A stretch of DNA of 64,000 nt from Candidula unifasciata. Its lineage: Eukaryota > Mollusca > Gastropoda > Stylommatophora > Geomitridae. The stretch spans positions 372,001 to 436,000 of the forward strand of contig CAJHNH020001090.1 of assembly GCA_905116865.2 (NCBI GenBank), written 5' to 3'. Below, one piece after another: positions 1 to 12,771 of this stretch (within the stretch, counting starts at the first letter, position 1; each line of letters begins with the position of its first letter). The notes below the pieces were generated by a model. It did not search any database. It saw only the letters and a program-made list of their open reading frames with translations, and was not told the origin of the DNA. The position numbers were made by a program, and so were the translations under genes.

Positions 1-344
1 TTACAGATCTCATTCTCTTTCTTAGACACGACGCCCTAACTTAAGTAAAAGTATGACTATTCGTATGTAAGAGATGATATGTAGGGACTGGTGTAACGGT
101 ATGGCAGAATTAGAGGTACACCAACTGATAGATAGAAAGGCTGGACTAGATGATGCAACAGTGTACACAGATGGTTCTGTTCGTCGCGGTGTAAGATCTT
201 TTCTAGCTACAAAGGAGAAAACTAAGGAAACATTCGTACTGGACAAGGAAGATATTCTGAAAATCATATATAAAAGAACGTTGATAGAAGACACGAGATT
301 AGATGAAACAACATGTGTAGGAATGTGTGAACGAGGAATTTAGC
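1..344 (+). mobile_element. RNase H fragment of a non-LTR retrotransposon, broken
   Basis: The reading frame at about 107-205 contains EVHQLIDRKAGLDDATVYTD followed by GSVRRG, which is the start of an RNase H domain (first catalytic Asp in YTDGS) as found at the C-terminus of some LINE polyproteins. After about position 205 the frame continues to a stop at 341-343 but no longer resembles RNase H, so the copy is interrupted or rearranged. The minus-strand relic at 63305-63933 appears to be the later part of the same family. Confidence 0.6.
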
Positions 345-435
345 CTGGATCCGGCAAGGAGTGACGTACCAGAGGAAAAAACGACGTGTGTATAACCAGT
401 GTACTATAGGAACAGTTAGCATCTACACCTAAAGA

Positions 436-638
436 CAGTGGTCGGCAAACTCTTTAGTCGAAATAGCCAAAAATCAGCAGCAGGACGATTTAAAATGTTT
501 GGGAGCCAAATTTCTTTTCAAGAACCTGTCAAGAACCATGTTTTTCGGAGTCACAACAGATTTGTGGCCGACTGGCTGAGCCACACTTAACTTGCTAAAG
601 AGCCGCAGGGAGCTCGCGAGCCGCGATTTGCCGACCAC
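436..638. mobile_element. hAT-type MITE
   Basis: The left end reads CAGTGGTCGGCAAACTC and the right end reads GATTTGCCGACCAC, an inverted pair of about 14 bp. The interior next to the right end (AGAGCCGCAGGG, GAGCCGCG) is typical of hAT-family non-autonomous elements with CAG...GGCAAAC ends. There is no coding capacity in about 200 bp. The right end runs into a short (AC)n tract, which blurs the last bases and hides any 8-bp target duplication. Confidence 0.65.
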
Positions 639-1850
639 ACACACACACCCTTAATTATCTGTCTAGCAAATGTGAAACTGATGAGGAGTGAGTTGTCAGG
701 GTGGGCTCAGCCCATCATTGTTTTGTGGCAGAAAGGAGCCCCCCCCCCCCCCCCCCCACACCAGGACATCACACAAGCGATAAACACCCGATGACACAAG
801 GTGCCACCATGTGGATAAGGATCACCCGCGGAGAGGTCACAGAAACCGCGTTCAGCCATTAGACCATATTTATGGTCGTGCTATATTGTGGCCCCTGGCA
901 TGAGCCAGTGTAGGGCTTCAAATAACGAAACATTTCATCCTAAAAAGGACGTGAATTATTACTCTTCTTTTTAGTAGAGGCACGGCTGACTCTATTTATA
1001 AATACAGAAGGGGGTGGGTAGAGGTGAGGCGGTGCTGCCCCTCCACCCAATGTTTTCTTCTGGCGGCGCGTCTGCTAGACTGAACAGAAGTGTATCAACA
1101 GTGAATGGGAAAGGCGGGAAGAGTTATTTGAGAAATGTAACCTGTCTACTAACCAGCACAACTAGCTAACATTCCCAGATTCAACTGGGTCAGACTCGAA
1201 CGCTGGCCTAGGTAACTTTCCATAGCTGTCCGTTCTTCCGACTAAAAATAGAAAACATTTTTGTATGAACACAAAGAACCTAAACACCGATTTCCGGCCG
1301 AGATTTCATACGCGGATAAATAGTCGTATGGAATAGGGTAACTAAAGGTCTAAAGATAGATGGAATGAAAGGACAATGTGGCGAACAATATATTAATGCT
1401 GCAACAGAAAGCAGAACTTTGGAAAAAGGATTTAAAAAAAATATCACCAAGTTCAAGGATTCTAAACATATCCTGGCTAAGGACCCCAAGATTTGGTTGA
1501 CAGGGCGAAATGTACACCAAGGAGTCAGTTCCTTCATTTCAGGCCTCAGCTTATGTTCTTATAGCATGTTTTCTTCTCTGTACACATAATTCTCATGAAA
1601 AATATCAGCAGAGCTACATCGAACCAGCTGCTGAACTGGAGAATTGCGCATGTATGGCAGCGCTATTCATTCAGGCCTGCCAATGGGATATTTATCAAAA
1701 CCCAAGCTAAGCTGACAAAAATTTAAAAAACATACAAGCAATACATAAGCAAAGAACAAAAACCTCATGAATGATGAAAAGCACACATTTTTTAGTTACG
1801 AAACATTTATCCACTTTTATATAAGTAAGTAGAGGTCCCTTTTCCTACGC
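639..1850. other. Non-coding stretch, no gene seen
   Basis: This contains an 18-C homopolymer near 740. A short segment at about 986-1012 (GACTCTATTTATAAATACA) recurs at about 6850 inside the DNA transposon, so it is repetitive. The reading frames at 1280-1710 overlap on both strands and show no recognisable protein or splice signals. Confidence 0.5.
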
Positions 1851-2015
1851 CTTTAGACGTATTAGGAATATAGAGTTAGAACCATATTTTATAGACTATT
1901 TGGTGGGTGTTGGGATCAGCAGCACACCGGCTGCCTTTACTTCCCAGGACTGCACATGGTACCCACTCTACGCTAGGTCGATCTGGGAGCACAAGTTCAT
2001 TTTTGAAAGAAAAAA
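1851..2015 (-). mobile_element. SINE family S3 copy (partial)
   Basis: This matches the copies at 27355-27520, 37235-37345, 42170-42400 and 54215-54440 through the shared block CGGCTGCCTTTACTT, then a CCAGGAC-like block, then GGTCGA and TGGGAGC. Other copies carry a tRNA-like box B on the opposite strand, so the element is read on the minus strand here. The tRNA-like end is replaced by poly-A-rich sequence at about 2010. Confidence 0.55.
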
Positions 2016-2074
2016 AAAAACAGTAGATCCGCAGGCGGGCGCCTAGCCGTAAAAAGCCACGGCGACTCCCTACT

Positions 2075-2160
<86 letters not shown>
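2075..2160. repeat. (AT)n microsatellite
   Basis: A nearly perfect AT dinucleotide run of about 85 bp. Confidence 0.95.
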
Positions 2161-2162
<2 letters not shown>

Positions 2163-2164
2163 GC

Positions 2165-2260
2165 TCGGCTCTCTAGCGTAGTTGGCTAAACCGGATTGCG
2201 CGGTGACCGGGTGACGAACTCCTTGTGGTCAGGGTCAGGGTTCACTCCCAAAGGTTGGCA
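2165..2260 (+). mobile_element. tRNA-like SINE head
   Basis: TAGCGTAGTTGGCTAA (box A-like) is followed about 65 bp later by GGGTTCACTCCC (box B-like). This pattern suits an internal pol III promoter of a tRNA-derived SINE. It does not fold into a convincing intact tRNA by eye, so it is called a SINE head rather than a tRNA gene. Confidence 0.4.
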
Positions 2261-2382
2261 GAGAAACCACATTTTCTCCCAGATGTACGGTATTTACGAT
2301 GGAATCAAGGCCGAAAGGTTGCGATATCCATAATACCGAGCCTAAGGGTTAACAACTCATGGCTTCTGGATACTAAAACAAA

Positions 2383-3449
<1,067 letters not shown>

Positions 3450-4134
3450 TGTAGACGCTACATGAAACAGCCGGGCGTTAGGTGAGTTGGTCACATACAG
3501 ACATTGCATCATATGTTTTTGCGTTCGGTTTCATATGCTCAGGTCAGACCGTCAGGTGGGTTGCCTCTACGAACTCGCATTTCAGAGGAAGGCCCTTTAT
3601 AGTTCCCCATAGCTTCTTGCTTCGAACACTTCGCTCCTAAGGCCAGGTTTATTCATGTGTGGTCGTTGGGTGTTGGATGAAACAGTCGGGTCCTGTGCTG
3701 GTCACACACAGACATTCTATCATATGTGTGGTTGCTGGATGAAACAGCTGGGTTCTGTATAGGTCACATACAGACACTCTATCAGATGTGTGGTTGCTAG
3801 ACGAAACAGCTGGGCTATATGTTGGTCAGATACAAACATTCTATCATATATCTGACTGTTAGATGAAACAGCTGGGTTCTGTATAGGTGACATTCAAACA
3901 CTCTATCATATGTGTGGTTGCTAGACGAAACAGCTGGGCTTTATGTTGGTCACATACAAACATTCTATCATATGTGTGGTTGCTAGACGAAACAGCTGGG
4001 CTATATGTTGGTCACATACAAACATTCTATCATATGTGTGGTTGCTAGATGAAACAGCCGGGTTCTATGTTGGTCACATACAGACATTCTATCATATATC
4101 TGACTGTTAGATGAAACAGCTGGGTTCTGTATAG
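3450..4134. repeat. 62-bp minisatellite, left block
   Basis: Tandem copies of a 62-bp unit with landmarks CATACAAACATTCTATCATA, GATGAAACAGC and TGTTGGTCA. The leftmost copies (3450-3720) are degenerate and partly non-contiguous, as expected at an array edge. The block stops abruptly at a DNA transposon inserted at 4135 and resumes at 7355. Confidence 0.9.
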
Positions 4135-4554
4135 CAGGGTTCATAGCCAAATTTACCAATCAATTTCAAGGCTTTTCAAGGTCTTTTTCAAGGTCTCCTT
4201 AGTTTTTTTCAAGGTTGTCTCGGTGTAATACTGAAACAAGATTTTTGCCTTGTTCAAGGGTGTACTGAGCACACAAGGTACTTCATTTGTGCCACATGTG
4301 TTGGTATACCAGCACAGATATCATCATCATGTAGCATTTCCTTTGTCCTGACAAAAAAACCTCGGTCTCTCACCAGCTCTCCCGCCTCATGTACTTTTTT
4401 ATACTCAAGGAGTCACTTATATCCTGTGCCCATCTTCGTGTTGGTCGGCCCCTGAGCTTGATATAGTGTTTGAAATTTTTTTTTAGGGCTTGGTGGTAGA
4501 GGGCAGCAAACTGAAGTCCTGTCTGTTCTGGACCTGGTACCTGAGAGGGTTAGG

Positions 4555-4591
<37 letters not shown>

Positions 4592-5215
4592 TGAACAGAG
4601 AGGAAGACACATGCTGAGGTAGGCTGGGAGAGACAGTGTAAAGATGGACAGATGAAGGTAGAGAAAAGAAGGAAAAGAAGTCTGGGGAAGGAGGAAAAAA
4701 TGAGAGGGAGGGATGGAGACATGATGAGGAAAAGTGGGGAAGGGACAGCAAAAGACAGAGAGGGAGACAAATACAGAAAGAGGGAATGCAGATACAGAGA
4801 TGGGCAGATGAAAAGAGAAGGAAAAAGGGAACTAAACAGAGATATGGAAGGAGGAAAATATGACAAAGAGTTGAAAGAAGGGAGACAGAGGGAGAGAGAA
4901 GGGACAGGGTGAGAAGCAGATGCAAGCAGAGAGAGAGATGTAGACATAAAGGAGAGAGAGACAAAGGGACAGCACAGAGAGGCAAGCAGACAGAGGAAGA
5001 GAACCAAAGAAAGAGAAAAAAGGCAGAGCAGGAGAATGGGAGGGAGGTATACAAAGAGGAAGTGATGAAGGGAGGCAAACAGACATAAAGCAAGAGAGAG
5101 AGAGAGAGAGAGAGAGTTGGGTAAGGAAGGCAGTGACAAACAGATTAAGAGAGAGGGGCAGGAAGGGAGACAAGATACATCAAAGAAAAAAAACAGCCAC
5201 CTACCCCCCCCCCCC
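4555..5215. repeat. GA-rich low-complexity block 1
   Basis: A (GA)n core followed by a long purine-biased stretch, ending in a C homopolymer at about 5203-5215. The minus-strand Ser/Leu/Pro reading frames here (up to about 250 codons) are by-products of the composition. Confidence 0.9.
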
Positions 5216-5289
5216 CAACACAATTTCAAGTGTAGTGGACACAACTACTAGGAAAAGATAGTTATGGGGCAAAAAACTACGTAGATGAA

Positions 5290-5640
5290 CCAGTAAAAAA
5301 ATGGGGGGGGGGGGGGGGGGGGGCGAGGGAGAGAATGAGAGAGGGGAGCGGGTAAGGAAATCTAGAGAAAATGAAAAGACAGGATGGAGAGGAGACAAAG
5401 AAGAGATGGGACAGGAGAAGGGGCAAGGAAAGGAAGAATGGAGAGAGAAAGGAGAACAGTAGAAGATCAAAGGAAAGAGAAGGGGTGAGAGAAGAAAGGT
5501 AAGACACGGTTGTGGGGGTGGGGGTGTAAGAACAATGAGTGCCAAAAATAGAATTAGGAAATCTCTAAGTGAGGCCACTTTTCCGGTTCCTACCCTCTCC
5601 CAATGTGAATGCGGCTGGCCATGGTCCAAAAACAACAGTG
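5290..5640. repeat. G-run and GA-rich block 2
   Basis: A G homopolymer at about 5304-5322 followed by purine-rich sequence. It precedes the block GCCAAAAATAGAATTAGGAA, which recurs with changes at about 6750. Confidence 0.85.
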
Positions 5641-5869
5641 CTAACCCCTACTGCCCCTTGCTTGCCATATCTGTGTGTGACAACAATAATTCAATTTCTT
5701 ACACTTAAGGCTGGTGACCTGAGAGCCAAGGTCATTTTATGAAGAAAAAAAAAAGTCCAGGGGATCCCAACCCACCACTGGTGAAAAATAGAGAAGTTTA
5801 CCCACACACATAAATAGGTCAGACACATAAATAGGTCAGGGCAGCAGTGGACTTCGTTTTATTTCTGGG

Positions 5870-6231
5870 TTTCCAATTACAGAAAGGAGGGGAGAGAGGA
5901 GGTGGTGGAAAGTGGTGTAGAAGGCTGAGGTGGTAAGGGTGAGACAGAGGAGGTGAGAGAATAAAGTTTAAGAAAATAAAGTGGGAATGAGACAGGGAGA
6001 GAAAGAAGGGAGTAAGAAATAAGATGAGATATAGAGGGAAGAAGGTAGCAGGAAGGGGTGCACTCCCTCCCCTAGGTGTCATCAATGTGGGAGGAGAAAG
6101 GGGGGGGGGCGACGGCAAATGTGTTTTTAACTGTACTTATATTTAATGTGTGTGTGAGGGAGGGGGAGCTGTTGGACATGAAATGTTCTGCACTAGGCAA
6201 CACATAACCTTCTACACCAACTGAAGGTATG

Positions 6232-6309
<78 letters not shown>

Positions 6310-6505
6310 AGGAAGTGAGGGAGAGTGGCAAATACAAAGAGAAAGAGAGGAAAGCAGTGACACAGACAGGCAGAGAGTGAGGAACAGGTAGGACAAAATG
6401 TGAGGGGGCGGGAAGGGAGATGGACAGAGATTAAGGCCGCTAGGAAAACAAACACATCAAAAGAAAATATCCACCATGTTCCCACAGAATGCCCCCCCCC
6501 CCCCC
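5870..6505. repeat. GA-rich block 3 with (GA)n tract
   Basis: The (GA)n tract lies at about 6235-6300. The block ends with a C-run and the motif ACAACTTCCTGTGTA, corresponding to 5205-5260 in block 1. The arrangement suggests a duplicated module of about 1.2-1.3 kb within the transposon. Confidence 0.85.
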
Positions 6506-7354
6506 AATACAACTTCCTGTGTACTTGAGTTGCTAGGAAGAGTTATGGAGCCGCACATTTACTAAACATTTAAACAAGAAATAAAATAGGAAAAAGGGGG
6601 AGGGGGGACAGGAAATGAGAGAGTAAAAGGAAAGATAGAGAGAAAGAGAAGAAGATGAAGATCAGAAGGGAGGGTTAGAGACAATGCAGGAGACGGAATC
6701 TCGGGGAATTACAATACTGATCGCCAAACACACTGTAAAGATAAATCCAGGCCAAAAATAGAACTGGGAAATCCAGCTGCAGTCACTTTGCTTAGCCCCA
6801 ATGCCATCTCTAATTAATAGAGAAGGCCCTGCTTAGCCCCCACCACGGCGACTCTATTTATAAATACAACTGAACCGAGCCCCACCATCTCCCAATGTAA
6901 TCCTTTCTAGAAACCACGGCCATAAACGATTTATACTGTTCATTCTGCCCGACTTGCTAGAAACAAAGGCACACACACACACACGAGACGGAATCTGCCC
7001 CTTGCCACACCGCTGCTGTCTGCATGTATTCATAATCTGCAACACAGCCCGCCCTCCCCTGGCCTTTAACAAGCCATTTCGGCTGAAAATAGCCAATAAT
7101 CAGCTGCCCTCACATCTGAAACGACCATACAAAGAAAAGTAGCCAAAAACTAGCCAAATGGCCAAAAAAGCCAAATGGCTCCCCCCAACATTGCCTGTGC
7201 TGAAAAACACAGGATTTCTGACGATTTCATTGCCGCGGTCAAAATTCACGGCTTTTCAAGGTCGGAATGTCTTTTATAAGCTAAAAATCCCGGTTCAAGG
7301 TCAACGAAAAAAATCCCGGTAATTTCCCGATTTCCCGGTCCACTACGAACCCTG

Positions 7355-10300
7355 GTATAGGTGACATACAAACATTCTATCATATGTGTGGTTGCTTGAC
7401 GAAACAGCTGGGCTATATGTTGGTCACATACAAACATTCCATCATATATCTGACTGTTATATGAAACATCTGGGTTCTGCATAGGTGACATTCAAACATT
7501 CTATCATATATGTGGTTGTTAAACGAAACAGCTGGGCTATATGTTGGTCACATACAAACATTCCATCATATATCTGACTGTTAGATGAAACATCTGGGTT
7601 CTGCATAGGTGACATTTAAACATTCTATCATATATGTGGTTGTTAGACGAAACAGCTGGGCTATATGTTGGTCACATACAAACATTCTATCATATGTGTG
7701 GTTGCTAGACGAAACAGCTGGGCTATATGTTGGTCACATACAAACATTCTATCATATGTATGGTTGCTAGACGAAACAGCTGAGCTATATGTTGGTCACA
7801 TACAAACATTCTATCATATGTATGGTTGCTAGACGAAACAGCTGAGCTATATGTTGGTCACATACAAACATTCTATCATATGTGTTGTTGCTAGATGAAA
7901 CAGCCGGGTTCTATGTTGGTCACATACAGACATTCTATCATATATCTGACTGTTAGATGAAACAGCTGGGTTCTGTATAGGTGACATACAAACATTCTAT
8001 CATATGTGTGGTTGCTAGACGAAACAGCTGGGCTATATGTTGGTCACATACAAACATTCCATCATATATCTGACTGTTAGATGAAACATCTGGGTTCTGC
8101 ATAGGTGACATTTAAACATTCTATCATATATGTGGTTGTTAGACGAAACAGCTGGGCTATATGTTGGTCACATACAAACATTCTATCATATGTGTGGTTG
8201 CTAGACGAAACAGCTGGGCTATATGTTGGTCACATACAAACATTCTATCATATGTATGGTTGCTAGACGAAACAGCTGAGCTATATGTTGGTCACATACA
8301 AACATTCTATCATATGTGTTGTTGCTAGATGAAACAGCCGGGTTCTATGTTGGTCACATACAGACATTCTATCATATATCTGACTGTTAGATGAAACAGC
8401 TGGGTTCTGTATAGGTGACATACAAACATTCTATCATATGTGTGGTTGCTAGACGAAACAGCTGGGCTATATGTTGGTCACATACAAACATTCCATCATA
8501 TATCTGACTGTTAGATGAAACATCTGGGTTCTGCATAGGTGACATTCAAACATTCTATCATATATGTGGTTGTTAGAGGAAACAGCTGGGCTATATGTTG
8601 GTCACATACAAACATTCTATCATATGTGTGGTTGCTAGATGAAACAGCTGGGCTATATGTTGGTCACATACAAACATTCTATCATATGTGTGGTTGCTAG
8701 ATGAAACAGCCGGGTTCTGTATAGGTGACATACAAACATTCTATCATATGTGTGGTTGCTAGATGAAACAGCCGGGTTCTATGTTGGTCACATACAGACA
8801 TTCTATCATATATCTGACTGTTAGATGAAACAGCCGGGTTCTGTATAGGTGACATACAAACATTCTATCATATGTGTGGTTGATAGACGAAACAGCCAGG
8901 TTCTATGTTGGTCACATACAAACATTCTATCATATGTGTGGTTGCTAGACGAAACAGCTGGGCTATATGTTGGTCACATACAAACATTCTATCATATGTG
9001 TGGTTGCTAGATGAAACAGCCGGGTTCTATGTTGGTCACATACAAACATTCTATCATATGTGTGGTTGCTAGACGAAACAGCTGGGCTATATGTTGGTCA
9101 CATACAAACATTCCATCATATATCTGACTGTTAGATGAAATATCTGGGTTCTGCATAGGTGACATTCAAACATTCTATCATATATGTGGTTGTTAGACGA
9201 AACAGCTGGGCTATATGTTGGTCACATACAAACATTCTATCATATGTGTGGTTGCTAGACGAAACAGCTGGGCTATATGTTGGTCACATACAAACATTCT
9301 ATCATATGTATGGTTGCTAGACGAAACAGCTGGGCTATATGTTGGTCACATACAAACATTCTATCATATGTATGGTTGCTAGACGAAACAGCTGAGCTAT
9401 ATGTTAGTCACATACAAACATTCTATCATATGTGTTGTTGCTAGATGAAACAGCCGGGTTCTATGTTGGTCACATACAGACATTCTATCATATATCTGAC
9501 TGTTAGATGAAACAGCTGGGTTCTGTATAGGTGACATACAAACATTCTATCATATGTGTGGTTGCTAGACGAAACAGCTGGGCTATATGTTGGTCACATA
9601 CAAACATTCCATCATATATCTGACTGTTAGATGAAACATCTGGGTTCTGCATAGGTGACATTTAAACATTCTATCATATATGTGGTTGTTAGACGAAACA
9701 GCTGGGCTATATGTTGGTCACATACAAACATTCTATCATATGTGTGGTTGCTAGACGAAACAGCTGGGCTATATGTTGGTCACATACAAACATTCTATCA
9801 TATGTATGGTTGCTAGACGAAACAGCTGAGCTATATGTTGGTCACATACAAACATTCTATCATATGTGTTGTTGCTAGATAAAACAGCCGGGTGCTATGT
9901 TGGTCACATACAGACATTCTATCATATATCTGACTGTTAGATGAAACAGCTGGGTTCTGTATAGGTGACATACAAACATTCTATCATATGTGTGGTTGCT
10001 AGACGAAACAGCTGGGCTATATGTTGGTCACATACAAACATTCCATAATATATCTGACTGTTAGATGAAACATCTGGGTTCTGCATAGGTGACATTCAAA
10101 CATTCTATCATATATGTGGTTGTTAGACGAAACAGCTGGGCTATATGTTGGTCACATACAAACATTGTATCATATGTGTGGTTGCTAGACGAAACAGCTG
10201 GGCTATATGTTGGTCACATACAAACATTCTATCATATGTGTGGTTGCTAGATGAAACAGCCGGGTTCTGTATAGGTGACATACAAACATTCTATCATATG

Positions 10301-12093
10301 TGTGGTTGCTAGATGAAACAGCCGGGTTCTATGTTGGTCACATACAGACATTCTATCATATATCTGACTGTTAGATGAAACAGCCGGGTTCTGTATAGGT
10401 GACATACAAACATTCTATCATATGTGTGGTTGCTAGACGAAACAGCTAGGCTATATGTTGGTCACAAACAAACATTCTATCATATGTGCGGTTGCTAGAT
10501 GAAACAGCCAGGTTCTATGTTGGTCACATACAAACATTCTATCATATGTGTGGTTGCTAGACGAAACAGCTGGGCTATATGTTGGTCACATACAAACATT
10601 CTATCATATGTGTGGTTGCTAGATGAAACAGCCGGGTTCTATGTTGGTCACATACAAACATTCTATCATATGTGTGGTTGCTAGACGAAACAGCTGGGCT
10701 ATATGTTGGTCACATACAAACATTCCATCATATATCTGACTGTTAGATGAAACATCTGGGTTCTGCATAGGTGACATTCAAACATTCTATCATATATGTG
10801 GTTGTTAGACGAAACAGCTGGGCTATATGTTGGTCACATACAAACATTCTATCATATGTGTGGTTGCTAGACGAAACAGCTGGGCTATATGTTGGTCACA
10901 TACAAACATTCTATCATATGTATGGTTGCTAGACGAAACAGCTGAGCTATATGTTGGTCACATACAAACATTCTATCCTATGTGTGGTTGCTAGACGAAA
11001 CAGCTGGGCTATATGTTGGTCACATACAAACATTCTATCATATGTGTTGTTGCTAGATGAAACAGCCGGGTTCTATGTTGGTCACATACAGACATTCTAT
11101 CATATATCTGACTGTTAGATGAAACAGCTGGGTTCTGTATAGGTGACATACAAACATTCTATCATATGTGTGGTTGCTAGACGAAACAGCTGGGCTATAT
11201 GTTGGTCACATACAAACATTCCATCATATATTTGACTGTTAGATGAAACATCTGGGTTCTGCATAGGTGACATTCAAACATTCTATCATATATGTGGTTG
11301 TTAGACGAAACAGCTGGGCTATATGTTGGTCACATACAAACATTCTATCATATGTGTGGTTGCTAGACGAAACAGCTGGGCTATATGTTGGTCACATACA
11401 AACATTCTATCATATGTGTGGTTGCTAGATGAAACAGCCGGGTTCTGTATAGGTGACATACAAACATTCTATCATATGTGTGGTTGCTAGATGAAACAGC
11501 CGGATTCTATGTTGGTCACATACAGACATTCTATCATATATCTGACTGTTAGATGAAACAGCCGGGTTCTGTATAGGTGACATACAAACATTCTATCATA
11601 TGTGTGGTTGCTAGACGAAACAGCTAGGCTATATGTTGGTCACAAACAAACATTCTATCATATGTGCGGTTGCTAGATAAAACAGCCAGGTTCTATGTTG
11701 GTCACATACAAATATTCTATCATATGTGTGGTTGCTAGACGAAACAGCTGGGCTATATGTTGGTCACATACAAACATTCTATCATATGTGTGGTTGCTAG
11801 ATGAAACAGCCGGGTTCTATGTTGGTCACATACAAACATTCTATCATATGTGTGGTTGCTAGACGAAACAGCTGGGCTATATGTTGGTCACATACAAACA
11901 TTCTATCATATGTGTGGTTGCTAGATGAAACAGCTGGGTTCTATGTTGGTCACATACAAACATTCTATCATATGTGTGGTTGCTAGACGAAACAGCTGGG
12001 CTATATGTTGGTCACATACAAACATTCTATCATATGTGTGGTTGCTAGATGAAACAGCCCGGTTCTATGTTGGTCACATACAGACATTCTATT
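7355..12093. repeat. 62-bp minisatellite, right block with higher-order repeats
   Basis: About 76 copies of a 62-bp unit in several subtypes. Type a has GTGTGGTTGCTAGACGAAAC, type b has ATCTGACTGTTAGATGAAAC and type c has GTTCTGCATAGGTGACATT. The subtypes recur in long ordered blocks: the segment starting GAAACAGCCAGGTTCTATG occurs near 8889 and 10500, with a diverged form near 11678, spacings of about 1611 and 1178 bp (26 and 19 units). The unit is not a multiple of three, and the short plus-strand frames it produces are not conserved between copies. Confidence 0.92.
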
Positions 12094-12219
12094 ATGGACT
12101 TGTCCGATGTGCAATGAGGACAATTTTTTTATTAAACTAACTAAGACACTATCATTTGTTTGGTAGCTATGGGAAACAGCCCGGTTCTGTGTAAGCTGGT
12201 CATGTTACTGGACTCTCAC
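12094..12219. other. Array edge, short unique sequence
   Basis: A degenerate end of the 62-bp array followed by about 90 bp of non-repetitive sequence containing TTTGTTTGGTAGCTATGGGAA, a decayed unit. Confidence 0.5.
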
Positions 12220-12665
12220 CATGTAGCAACTCTCGCCATGAAGCAACTCTCACCATGTAGCAACTATCGTCATGAAGCAACTCTCAACTGTAGCTACTCT
12301 CACCATGTAGCAACTCTCACCATGCAGCAACTCTCACCATGTAGCTACTCTCACCATGTAGCTACTCTCAGCATGTAGCAACACTCACCATGTAGCAACT
12401 CTCACCATGTAGCAACACTCACCATGTAGCAACACTCACCATGTAGCAACTCTCACCATGTAGCAACTCGCACCATGTAGCAACACTCACCATGTAGCAA
12501 CTCTCACCATGTAGCAACTCTAACCATGTAGCAACTCGCACCATGTAGCAACACTCACCATGTAGCAACTCTCACCATGTAGCAACTCTAACCATGTAGC
12601 AACTCGCACCATGTAGCAACTCGCACCATGTAGCAACTCTCACCATGTAGCAACTCTCATCATGT
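12220..12665 (+). repeat. 17-bp minisatellite with CACCATGTAG unit
   Basis: About 26 tandem copies of CACCATGTAGCAACTCT. Variants include ATGAAG, ATGCAG and ACACT/CTCGC endings. Read on the plus strand, most copies contain a start codon in a CACC context followed directly by a TAG stop. The array ends about 110 bp before the putative splice acceptor of the four-TM gene's leader exon. Confidence 0.92.
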
Positions 12666-12769
12666 ATTAACTCTTACCATGCCATGGTCTACTTTAAGTA
12701 CAAGAGTAGATAGTCACTGACTACGTTGGTTACCTGAAGTGTTAACCTGTTTCTGCTTGTATCTCCTAC

Positions 12770-12771
12770 AG
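12770..12771 (+). promoter_or_regulatory. Putative 3' splice site of the leader exon
   Basis: GTTTCTGCTTGTATCTCCTACAG is a pyrimidine-rich tract ending in CAG, with GTTAACC about 30 bp upstream as a possible branch point. It would start a leader exon at 12772. The upstream exon was not found. Confidence 0.5.

Larger units (their letters stand above)
4135..7354. mobile_element. 3.2-kb DNA transposon (non-autonomous) inside the minisatellite
   Basis: The left end is CAGGGTTCATAG and the right end CTACGAACCCTG, inverted with one mismatch. It is flanked by GTATAG at 4129-4134 and GTATAG at 7355-7360. The surrounding array gives the uninterrupted sequence CTGTATAGGTGAC, so the 6-bp target duplication is secure. 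Sub-terminal repeats of TTCAAGG (left) and TCCCGGT or TTTCCCG (right) resemble IS3EU- or hAT-like elements; six bp fits IS3EU (reported as about 6) better than hAT (8), but the family is inferred. The interior is mostly purine-rich microsatellite and shows no transposase. Confidence 0.75.

Noticed and set aside
4413..5635. Ser/Leu/Pro-rich proteins of 100-253 codons on the minus strand
   Set aside because: They are translations of CT-rich microsatellite (GA on plus) within the DNA transposon.
7355..12093. CRISPR-like array in the 62-bp repeats
   Set aside because: There are no unique spacers between constant repeats. The whole unit is repeated, in a eukaryotic genome.
10499..12140. Plus-strand 61-71 codon frames in the 62-bp array
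   Set aside because: 62 is not divisible by three, so each copy is read in a new frame. Identity of two frames just reflects the higher-order repeat.
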